Below, piece by piece: positions 56,987-64,000 of a stretch of 64,000 nucleotides of DNA. The stretch's first letter is position 1; each line of letters begins with the position of its first letter. Position numbers and translations under genes: made by a program. The DNA comes from Gammaproteobacteria bacterium (lineage in GTDB: Bacteria; Pseudomonadota; Gammaproteobacteria; Xanthomonadales; SZUA-36): contig JAJFLB010000056.1 of assembly GCA_021772915.1 (NCBI GenBank), positions 1 through 64,000 on the forward strand, written 5' to 3'. The notes under the pieces are model-generated. The model was not told the DNA's origin. It did no database searches and saw only the letters and a program-made list of their open reading frames with translations.

Positions 56987-59900
56987 ATGGCACCTGCCCG
57001 CTTTGCACTTAAACGTCCGGTCACGATTGCGATGTTGTTCCTGTCAATGATCGCGATTGGAGTGATCTCCAGTCGCCTGTTGCCACTGGAATATTTTCCT
57101 GCAGTGGATGTACCGTTCATTCTGGTTGACATCCCCTACCCTGGCTCAACACCCAAGGAAGTGGAACGGGAGATCACCCGCCCGGTGGAAGAAGTTATTG
57201 CCACACTCAGCGGTATAAAGCGTCTTGAGACCAATTCCTCTGCAACCGGTGCACGCTTCGAAGTTCAATTCGACTGGGGCGCCGATGTGGCCGTCAAAGC
57301 GGTGGAAGCACGCGAGCGTGTCGAGGCGATCCGTAATCAGTTGCCCTCGGACATCCGGCGTATCAATGTCCTTAAGTTCAATTTCACCGACCAGCCACTG
57401 CTGACTCTGCGTATTTCCAGTGAACGCGATCTCTCAACCGCGTACGACATGCTCATGCGGCGATTGGTACGACCGCTGGAGCGAATTTCCGGTGTAGCTC
57501 GAGTCGACTTCCAGGGAATCGAACCACGGGAAATCCGTATCGACCTGGATGCGGACCGCGTTATCGGTCACGGCATCGACCTGATCGATCTACAAACACG
57601 CTTGCAACAGGTCAATTTTTCAGATTCGGCCGGCTTGATCCGCGACAATGAAACGCGCTACCGCGTAAATCCACGGGGTGAGTTTCGCAATGTTGAGGAA
57701 TTCCGTGAATTGGTAATCACTGATGGTGGATTACGACTAGGGGATATCGCCGAGATTAACTACACCAGCAAAAGACGTAACTATGCCCGTCACCTCGATC
57801 AAAAATATGCAATTGGTGTCAGTGTATTCAAGGAAAATGGAGCAAATCTGGTTGACGTCGGCACACGGGTTCTGGATGCGGTGAACCGCATATCCGAAAC
57901 TTCGGAAATGCGCGGGATCAACCTGTTTTTTCTGGAGAATCAGGCGGAAGGTGTAACAGAGTCGCTAAGTGCGTTGATGAAAGCCGGTCTGATTGGAGCC
58001 CTGCTGTCCCTGTTTGTTTTGTATTTCTTCCTGCGCAACATAGCCACGACGCTGATGGTGTCGCTGTCGGTACCGGTCGCGATCACGATTACACTGGGTG
58101 TGATGTATTTTCTCGGCTTGTCTTTGAACATTCTGTCCATGATGGGTCTGATGCTGGCGGTCGGAATGCTGGTTGACAACTCAGTAGTGGTTAGTGAAAG
58201 CATTCAAACTGAACGCAATAAAACACCGGACGATCCCCAGGGGGCTGCATTGCGTGGCGTCAGCAGCGTTGGCCTGGCCGTTGCCGCGGGCACCTTGACC
58301 AGCGCGGCTGTCTTTTTGCCCATCATATTTGGTGAGCAGGATCAGATATCAATCTTCCTGACCCATGTGGCTGCGGCCATTGTTGTGTCGTTGTCAATTT
58401 CGCTGGTAATCGCACAAACCGTTATCCCCCTGCTGGCTTCTCGTATGCCTGCACCGGCACGCACGCCCAACGGGGTGATCGAGCGACTCAAGGAACGCTA
58501 CGTGAGATTATTACGCTGGAACATGCGTCATCGTTGGCTGGCAGCGCTGGCAGTTGTGCTGGCGTTAGGTTCGGCTGCGATACCCATGAGTGTGGTGGAA
58601 ACTGATATGTTTCCACAGGACCAGACGCGTAACCTTTTCATGAACTATCACCTGGACAGCAGTTATCCGCTCGAGACCGTAAAACAAGCCGTGGACCAGG
58701 TAGAAAATTACCTGTACTCAAACCAGGACCGGTTCGAAATTCGGGCCGTTTACACCTATTACAACGAGGACGGCGTGGCCCAGGCCTCGGTCCTGCTTAC
58801 CGATGATGATAATGCAATCCGCTCCTCACAGGAGATCTCCAAAGAGATTCTGGAGGGTATGCCTAAACTTGCAATCGCCAACCCGAACTTCGATTTTGGG
58901 CGCGCCGGAGGCAACGAGAAACTGGGCATTACACTGACCGGGACCTCCAGCGAAGCACTCGAAAGTCTGGCGGAGGACGCAGTGCGAGTACTTGCCTCGG
59001 TGCCAGGCTTGACCGGCGTGGTATCGGCCGCAGCCCTTGGTGACGAGGAGTTACAGGTAAGGGTTAACCGTGACCGGGCAAACATGCTGGGTTTTTCGAC
59101 CCAGGATGTCGCACGTGCGGTTTCTATTGCGATGCGAGGTGTGGATTTACGTGAATTCAAGGGTGAGGAGGGCGAAATACCGGTGCGTCTGCAGTTTGGT
59201 GAAGCTGACCGTCAAAACACGGATGACCTGCGTGGTCTGAAGTTACGAAATGCAAACGGCGTCCAGGTTCCACTGATGGCGATGGTTGATGTCTCACAAC
59301 AATCCGGACCAACAAGCATCAAACGTATTAACAGGGAAACCGGAATGCGGGTAACAGCCCAACTCGACGACATCACAGCTGACCGGGCGAAAGAGTTGAT
59401 CAAGCAACGCATGGATATTCTGCAACTGCCCTCAGGGTACGAATGGCATTTTGGCAGTGGCTTCGACAATGACCAGGAGGCCATGAAGAAAATGGTCTTC
59501 AATATTATCCTGGCCATAGCGATCATCTATATCGTGCTATCGGCCCAGTTTGAGTCCCTGCTCTACCCGGCCAGTATGATCTGTACCATCCTGTTTTCCG
59601 TCGTTGGTGTTTACTGGTTCTTTCTGCTGACCGGCACCACATTCACGCTCATGAGTATGATTGGGATATTGATCCTGATAGGGGTGGTGGTGAATAACGG
59701 CATAGTCCTGATCGATCACGTCAACCAGCTCCGTCTGCAAGGGATGGAGCGCGATGATGCATTGGTCCAGGCAGGTCGCGACCGATTACGACCCATCCTG
59801 ATGACCGTGGGGACCACGGTGCTCGGTTTAGCGCCTCTGTGTTTCGGCACAACTCAAGTAGGTGGTGATGGCCCTCCCTATTTCCCGATGGCCCGTGCTA

Positions 59901-60094
59901 TCGTTGGTGGATTGTTGTTTTCAACGGTAGTCAGCCTGGTGTTCCTGCCAACCATTTACGCCGGTCTGGACGCAATGCGTGCCTGGCCAGGGAAAGTAAG
60001 CTCATGGATAAAACCTGGCTTGCGGGCATCCGGCCGATTTGTATCCTGGCCAGTGCGTCGTTTGTTTCAGTTTGTGAGACCCGCACGGCAATAA
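56987..60094 (+). CDS. RND efflux pump inner-membrane protein 2
   Basis: The 1035-residue RND transporter is of full length and clearly diverged from its neighbour. The TM4 segment MGLMLAVGMLVDNSVVVSESIQTERN has one Asp, and the TM10 region GVVVNNGIVLIDHVNQLRLQGMERDDA is intact. The C-terminus (PARQ) is basic. With the adaptor and RND protein 1 it forms a three-gene operon under the operator-like promoter at 52664-52699. Unequal acidic residues in the two pumps would allow one functional and one supporting subunit, as in MdtBC, but this is inference. Confidence 0.92.
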   Translation: MAPARFALKRPVTIAMLFLSMIAIGVISSRLLPLEYFPAVDVPFILVDIPYPGSTPKEVEREITRPVEEVIATLSGIKRLETNSSATGARFEVQFDWGADVAVKAVEARERVEAIRNQLPSDIRRINVLKFNFTDQPLLTLRISSERDLSTAYDMLMRRLVRPLERISGVARVDFQGIEPREIRIDLDADRVIGHGIDLIDLQTRLQQVNFSDSAGLIRDNETRYRVNPRGEFRNVEEFRELVITDGGLRLGDIAEINYTSKRRNYARHLDQKYAIGVSVFKENGANLVDVGTRVLDAVNRISETSEMRGINLFFLENQAEGVTESLSALMKAGLIGALLSLFVLYFFLRNIATTLMVSLSVPVAITITLGVMYFLGLSLNILSMMGLMLAVGMLVDNSVVVSESIQTERNKTPDDPQGAALRGVSSVGLAVAAGTLTSAAVFLPIIFGEQDQISIFLTHVAAAIVVSLSISLVIAQTVIPLLASRMPAPARTPNGVIERLKERYVRLLRWNMRHRWLAALAVVLALGSAAIPMSVVETDMFPQDQTRNLFMNYHLDSSYPLETVKQAVDQVENYLYSNQDRFEIRAVYTYYNEDGVAQASVLLTDDDNAIRSSQEISKEILEGMPKLAIANPNFDFGRAGGNEKLGITLTGTSSEALESLAEDAVRVLASVPGLTGVVSAAALGDEELQVRVNRDRANMLGFSTQDVARAVSIAMRGVDLREFKGEEGEIPVRLQFGEADRQNTDDLRGLKLRNANGVQVPLMAMVDVSQQSGPTSIKRINRETGMRVTAQLDDITADRAKELIKQRMDILQLPSGYEWHFGSGFDNDQEAMKKMVFNIILAIAIIYIVLSAQFESLLYPASMICTILFSVVGVYWFFLLTGTTFTLMSMIGILILIGVVVNNGIVLIDHVNQLRLQGMERDDALVQAGRDRLRPILMTVGTTVLGLAPLCFGTTQVGGDGPPYFPMARAIVGGLLFSTVVSLVFLPTIYAGLDAMRAWPGKVSSWIKPGLRASGRFVSWPVRRLFQFVRPARQ

Positions 60095-60181
60095 TTAGAT
60101 CGAAACCCTTCTACAAAGGCCTCCAATCCTGTAAGAAGGACTCTGACCCACTCATAAGCGTAATCATCAAAGAGCGACAAT

Positions 60182-61264
60182 ATGAGCACCAGACGTGAAT
60201 TCCTGGCCATGACGACGGTCACCCTGCTGGCCCAGGTGACCGGCTTGCGGGCCTCAATACCTGCCAGGCAGCCCCTGGATATCCTGGTTCTCGGGGGTAC
60301 CGGCTTCCTGGGACCACACGAGATTCATTACGCCATTGCGCGAGGACACCGCGTAACGATGTTCAACCGGGGGTCGAAAGCTGGATATTTCGGGTCCAGG
60401 GTAGAAGAACTACAGGGTAACCGCGACGGCAAGATTGATGCGGGTCTTTCAGTGCTTGAAGGCCGTCGTACCTGGGACGTCGTAATTGATAACTCGGGTT
60501 ACGTGCCACGACACGTCCGGGACAGCGCCAAACTGCTCAAGGGACGTTGTCGTCGTTATATTTATGTGTCTACCGTCTCAGTTTATGATTTTGTCAACGC
60601 AAAAGTTTTCCCTGAATCGGCAAAACTCGCAGAGCTCCACGACCCTTCTATTGAGAAAGTCACCGGAGCAACCTACGGGCCCCTCAAGGCCGAGTGCGAT
60701 CGCATTGTCAGGGATATTCTCGGCTCTGCCGCCACCGTTGTGCGCCCAACCTATGTGGTCGGTCCGGGGGATCACACTGACCGGTTTACTTACTGGGTCG
60801 AGCGTGTGTATCGCGGTGGCCATGTCCTGGCCCCCTCAGAGCCGGACGTGGTGGCCCAATGGGTAGATGCCCGGGACCTTTGTCCGTGGATCGTTTCGCT
60901 CGGAGAAAATCACACACCCGGGATATACAATGCAGCTGGACCGGCATCAACTGTGACGCGGTCCGGTCTGATGTGGGGTCTCAGGGCAATGACGGAAAAT
61001 CCGGTTCAATTCCACTGGCCCAGCGGAAAACTTCTGAGTGAGCTCAATATTGATTTACCGATGATGTCAACAGGCGGGGGATCTTTACGTTTTGGCAATG
61101 AAGCCTCGATGAAGGCCGGCATAAACTACCGTTCACTGGCAGATACTGCACGCGACACACACACCTGGTGGCAGAAACAGTCCACACAACGCAGGGATAA
61201 CCCGCGCGGCTGGCCCAGCGCTGAAACAGAACGTAAGGCCATCGACAGACTGAAGATCGGGTGA
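60182..61264 (+). CDS. Tat-exported NAD-dependent epimerase/dehydratase-like protein
   Basis: The 360-residue protein has a twin-arginine signal (TRREFLAMTTVTLLAQVTG). The mature part begins with a Rossmann motif ILVLGGTGFLGPHEIHYAI (GGTGFLG) and continues as an SDR/epimerase: WDVVIDNSGYVPRHV, YIYVSTVSVYDF, and VRPTYVVGPGDHTDRFTYW. The usual YxxxK is represented by TYGPLKAECDR. An exported Rossmann enzyme must carry its cofactor folded in, which fits Tat use. Substrate is unknown. It lies 88 bp after the pump genes. Confidence 0.85.
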   Translation: MSTRREFLAMTTVTLLAQVTGLRASIPARQPLDILVLGGTGFLGPHEIHYAIARGHRVTMFNRGSKAGYFGSRVEELQGNRDGKIDAGLSVLEGRRTWDVVIDNSGYVPRHVRDSAKLLKGRCRRYIYVSTVSVYDFVNAKVFPESAKLAELHDPSIEKVTGATYGPLKAECDRIVRDILGSAATVVRPTYVVGPGDHTDRFTYWVERVYRGGHVLAPSEPDVVAQWVDARDLCPWIVSLGENHTPGIYNAAGPASTVTRSGLMWGLRAMTENPVQFHWPSGKLLSELNIDLPMMSTGGGSLRFGNEASMKAGINYRSLADTARDTHTWWQKQSTQRRDNPRGWPSAETERKAIDRLKIG

Positions 61265-61594
61265 AGGCCTACCCGACTTCGATAGTCCAAACCTGCCACA
61301 CCTAAACCCGATTTTTCCCGGGGCTCATGCCCATGCATCTACTCATGCACTCCCACGGGAGTGGCAATCTGAGCTGAAAAAAGCCAAAGCGACTCATAAA
61401 AAGGTTGAACAGGCGGCGAGCGGTCAGGACAACTGCGCCCGGACAGGTATGCTATCCGGGAACACATAGCTGCCACGGTATGCCCGTTTGTTCACAAAAA
61501 AATAATAATCCTTGCATCACGCTGGCCAATCAAACCACCCAGGACCAGCGCTGCGTTACCAGGGACCATCACAGCAAACAAGAGGTAATAAGTT
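61265..61594. other. Gene-free stretch
   Basis: I see no supported gene in these 330 bp. A small perfect hairpin, CACTCCC with GGGAGTG around AC (61348-61363), is the only structure noticed. AGAGG just before 61595 serves the next gene. Confidence 0.5.
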
Positions 61595-62443
61595 ATGCAT
61601 GCATTGATCCTTAAAGGTACGCTACTACTACTGACACTGCTCCTTTCCACCACCACAACATTCGCCAAGTTTGATGCCAAAACCGCTGCGGCTGTAGATG
61701 CAGCGATTGCGGGTGAACACCGTGGTGCCGAAGACAAGGCCCGGGACAAGTACCGTCTTCCCAGGCAAACGCTTGAGTTCTTTGGCTTCCGTTCCGACAT
61801 GACCGTACTCGAAATATGGCCCGGTGGTGGGTGGTACACGCAGATTCTGGCAGATGCCTTGAGCGCTGATGGAAAACTCTACGCAGCCCAGTACGATGTC
61901 AATGGTCCTTTTGGCTTCCAACGCAGTCTGTTTGGCAAGTTCCTGTCAATGCTTGCCGCAACACCAAAAATTTATCGGGACGTGACGGTTACCTTTTTGG
62001 ACCTGCCCTATCAGCTTGAAGTGGCACCACCTGCAAGCATAGACATGGCCCTGACTTTTCGCAGTGTGCACAACTGGGTGGAAAGACCTTTCGGTGGTGG
62101 TAAATTCGCGGTTCTTCCGTTCAGTGCGATGTACGATTCCCTGAAACCCGGCGGCGTACTTGGTGTGGTTGATCACCGCTGGCCTGACCCGGAAACCGAA
62201 GATCCACTATCAATGAATGGTTATGTTTCCAAGGAGCGAACCATCAAACTGGCAGAGACCGCTGGCTTCGAGCTGATCGGTGAATCCAACATCCTGAGAA
62301 ACCCCAAAGATACACGGGATCACCCCAGTGGCGTTTGGACCCTGCCGCCCAGCTTTGCCTTGGGTGAGAAGGACAGGGAGAAATACGAGGCCATTGGAGA
62401 ATCCGACCGGTTTGTGCTGAAATTCAAGAAGCCGGCAAAATAG
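61595..62443 (+). CDS. Secreted class I SAM-methyltransferase-like protein
   Basis: The 282-residue protein has a Sec signal peptide (LKGTLLLLTLLLSTTTTFA). The mature part has the SAM-binding motif I as MTVLEIWPGGGWYTQILADAL (E-x-x-PGGGW) and a later SIDMALTFRSVHNWV strand. A KPGGVLGVVDHRW segment resembles post-motif II of UbiE-type enzymes. Export of a methyltransferase-like fold is unusual because SAM is cytoplasmic, though proteins of this kind with signal peptides recur in proteobacteria. AGAGG precedes the start. Function is unknown. Confidence 0.82.
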   Translation: MHALILKGTLLLLTLLLSTTTTFAKFDAKTAAAVDAAIAGEHRGAEDKARDKYRLPRQTLEFFGFRSDMTVLEIWPGGGWYTQILADALSADGKLYAAQYDVNGPFGFQRSLFGKFLSMLAATPKIYRDVTVTFLDLPYQLEVAPPASIDMALTFRSVHNWVERPFGGGKFAVLPFSAMYDSLKPGGVLGVVDHRWPDPETEDPLSMNGYVSKERTIKLAETAGFELIGESNILRNPKDTRDHPSGVWTLPPSFALGEKDREKYEAIGESDRFVLKFKKPAK

Positions 62444-62565
62444 TCCTGCATGGCTCCGGCCCTACGATATATCTGCTGATCCTGCCATCGGTCAACTCCA
62501 CCCAGCCGAAGAACTGCATGTTCGCGCCCGTGGCACCCACCACTGCGGCGCGAAATGCACCTTCA

Positions 62566-63057
62566 TTACCCTGGACAATGGCATGGGTGAAACGGTGACC
62601 CACCGAACGATGGCCAGGGCTTTGTGAACGGCCTGGCCACCCTGCAGCCCCTGGGTGGTCATGTGACCGGCCACAAAGGTTATTCGCTGGCAATCATAGC
62701 TGAGATCCTGGGTGGTATCGCAGGGGGTCTTATGGCCGGTGAGCATCAGCCCGAATGGTTCAGTAATGCAGCATTTTTTCTGTTTATACATCCTCAGAAA
62801 TACATAGCCCGCGAGGTACTCGGCCAACGTATTGCCGCATTGGGTGCTTACCTTGAGGAAGACGGTGCGCGTTTGCCGGGTGCGGGCTCAACAGAGGCAA
62901 AAAAAGACTCGCGGAGCAAGGCGTGGAAATCCGGGACCACGTTTGCAGTGACCTTCAATTATTAGCCAGGAAACTCAATCTGGAAGTACCTGCAGAACTT
63001 CCTGAACTGGCAAATGCGTTCGTCAATCCCGAATCAGGCACCACCCGGTCCTGGTAG
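62566..63057 (+). pseudogene. Decayed malate/L-lactate dehydrogenase (Ldh_2 family) remnant
   Basis: Only the C-terminal third is recognisable. TLDNGMGETVT matches the family's D-x-x-G-x-P-T-T-D region, then a frame change leads to DGQGFVNGLATLQPLGG and HKGYSLAIIAEILGGIAGG (family HKGYGLALLVE). NAAFFLFIHPQKY and RLPG (family PGE) follow in the frame from 62624. At the A7 run near 62900 the frame shifts to RLAEQGVEIRDHVCSDLQLL, ending at the TAG at 63055-63057. The 5' two thirds are missing. Nearby 62444-62565 may hold another degraded fragment. Confidence 0.75.
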
Positions 63058-63109
63058 AAAATGGGCTGGAACCACTGCTGTCCCATTTAATTCAAAGAAG
63101 GGTCGCGGC

Positions 63110-63205
63110 GGTGCGTATCTACTGTCAGGACACGCTGTGAACACGTCCATGTGCGCTCGGTCGCGACTTCCCTGTCGCTCACGGTCCTGACAGTAGATAC
63201 CCACC
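63110..63205. repeat. Palindromic intergenic cassette C
   Basis: The arms at 63110-63131 and 63184-63205 are 22 bp long and match as inverted repeats at 21 positions (core GTATCTACTGTCAGGAC). The interior differs from cassettes A and B. It lies about 50 bp after the dehydrogenase remnant. The remaining gap to 63339 shows nothing else. Confidence 0.65.
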
Positions 63206-63339
63206 ACAGCTTATGTCCGTGAAGCCGTAGAACCTACTGACATCGAAGTATCTGGCATGCAGTACAACCCGTCCCAGCCTCATTGCTGACAGATCTCTCA
63301 GATTATGTAGGACAGCAGTGGGCCGGAACCCTAACGCGA

Positions 63340-63999
63340 TTAACTACCTTGGCGTCGAATAACCTGACCCGGTAAGTTACCGGTGGCCGCTCCGCGGTCA
63401 TAAACCATCTCACCGTTAACCCATACTCGGGTAATACCGGTATTGGGTACTTGTGGCTCGGCCGGGGTTGCATTATCGATCACTGTGTCCGGATCAAAAA
63501 GCACGAGGTCGGCAGCCATACCCGGGCGAATCAGGCCCCGGTCACTGAATCCCATGTGTTTGGCAGCGAGCCCCGTCATCTTGTGGATCGCCTGTTCGAG
63601 GCTCATTAGTCCCTGCTCACGCACGTAGCGACCAAGCACACGTGGGTAGGAACCTGTCCCTCGCGGATGCAGATCGTTCAGGGATCCGTCGGTGCAGACA
63701 TTAGATTGCGGCCAGGCCAACATGGCCTTGATGTCGTCCTCTATCATACTGGTTCCGATCATCATGTCGGCGTTGCGCCCGTCCTCGGTCTTGTGCGCAA
63801 CCGACTCTGCTGTCAGCTGCATCATGGCGGTTACGGGATCGGTATTTCGTAACATTGCAATTTCGGTCAGTTTTTTTCCTACGTATTCGGGCTGTGGATC
63901 AAAGCGGGTCAGCCAGAAGCCCTCGGGTGGTGCCAACTCTTTCAGGGCAAATTCATATTCCTCTCGGGCCGTAAGATTCCTGGAGGGAATCAGCACCAT
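63340..63999 (-). CDS. N-acyl-D-amino-acid deacylase-type amidohydrolase (3' part)
   Basis: This is the C-terminal 219 residues of a gene that continues past the window edge. MIGTSMIEDDIKAMLAWPQSNVCTDGSLND carries the late metal-site Asp region. GTGSYPRVLGRYVREQGLMSLEQAIHKMTGLAAKHMGFSDRG is the typical D-aminoacylase helix. IRPGMAADLVLFDPDTVID and TRVWVNGEMVYDRG form the C-terminal beta-sandwich of the amidohydrolase superfamily. The N-terminal metal-binding HxH is outside the window, so activity cannot be judged. The true start is not visible. Confidence 0.88.
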   Translation of the reverse strand: MVLIPSRNLTAREEYEFALKELAPPEGFWLTRFDPQPEYVGKKLTEIAMLRNTDPVTAMMQLTAESVAHKTEDGRNADMMIGTSMIEDDIKAMLAWPQSNVCTDGSLNDLHPRGTGSYPRVLGRYVREQGLMSLEQAIHKMTGLAAKHMGFSDRGLIRPGMAADLVLFDPDTVIDNATPAEPQVPNTGITRVWVNGEMVYDRGAATGNLPGQVIRRQGS

Positions 64000-64000
64000 C

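Noticed and set aside
62424-62693. Minus-strand reading frame with GANMQFFGWVELTDGRISRYI
   Set aside because: It is protein-like in part but overlaps the dehydrogenase remnant on the other strand and lacks a ribosome site. It may be a fragment of another decayed gene and is too weak to list.
1-64000. CRISPR array, tRNA/rRNA genes, insertion-sequence transposases or prophage genes
   Set aside because: None was seen. The repeats present are short palindromes, not spaced direct repeats, and no transposase or integrase protein is encoded.

Overview
The window looks like chromosomal DNA of a gammaproteobacterium with a large anaerobic or microaerobic respiratory repertoire. The evidence is dense c-type cytochrome genes, tetraheme c4-like lipoproteins, RND pumps, M48 and M23 envelope peptidases, Crp/Fnr-type promoter boxes and moderate GC. 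The species cannot be named from sequence alone. No tRNA, rRNA, CRISPR array or transposase was seen.

Region 1 (0.4-16.3 kb) is a quinol-oxidising, multiheme-cytochrome electron-export island with its own signalling proteins. It holds a split nine-heme cytochrome c plus cytochrome b (1787-3870) and a fused nine-heme/cytochrome b protein of CbcL architecture (13024-15009). Between them is a minus-strand operon encoding a nine-heme cytochrome, a Tat-exported 4Fe-4S protein, an NrfD-type quinol protein and a 43-residue membrane peptide. The same operon carries a sensor kinase with two predicted periplasmic hemes and a Cys-rich insertion in its ATPase domain, and two receiver proteins fused to degenerate GcvH-like domains. 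Two near-identical receiver pairs sit at the two edges in opposite orientation. Each has a sigma-54 promoter and a matching upstream element. None of the six receiver proteins has a DNA-binding domain.

Region 2 (16.4-26.9 kb) is a second respiratory module. A minus-strand operon encodes a membrane-anchored multiheme cytochrome, a Tat 4Fe-4S protein, NrfD, a CBS-domain membrane protein, a tetraheme cytochrome, a small cytochrome c and a membrane monoheme protein. Two plus-strand cytochromes (16976, 25523) share the same unusual C-terminal beta domain. Crp/Fnr-like palindromes lie in the divergent promoter gaps.

Region 3 (27-36 kb) is mixed metabolism: an OlsF-like ornithine-lipid synthase with an Asp/Asn-beta-hydroxylase-like partner, another small cytochrome c, a DUF1538-DUF1538-PII-like-CBS cassette, a stand-alone fatty acyl-AMP ligase and a secreted tandem alpha/beta-barrel protein.

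Region 4 (36-50.4 kb) is the best candidate for an undescribed system: thirteen co-directional, tightly spaced envelope genes. They encode a TPR/TonB-C protein, a low-complexity lipoprotein, two secreted or anchored unknowns, a PEGA/FGE-fold protein, a small acidic secreted protein, an ExbB/TolQ/MotA-type channel, an actin-fold-like protein, two membrane-anchored coiled-coil vWA proteins, two lipoproteins and an M48-LysM protease. I read it as a possible proton-motive-force-driven envelope machine in which vWA proteins take the ExbD/MotB position. A 340-bp gap inside it is packed with palindromic repeats.

Region 5 (50.5-64 kb) carries an M23-family protein, a DUF2182 membrane protein, an RND adaptor with two RND pumps behind an operator-like palindrome, a Tat-exported epimerase-like protein, a secreted methyltransferase-like protein, a decayed malate/lactate dehydrogenase gene, a palindromic repeat and the 3' part of a D-aminoacylase-type amidohydrolase.
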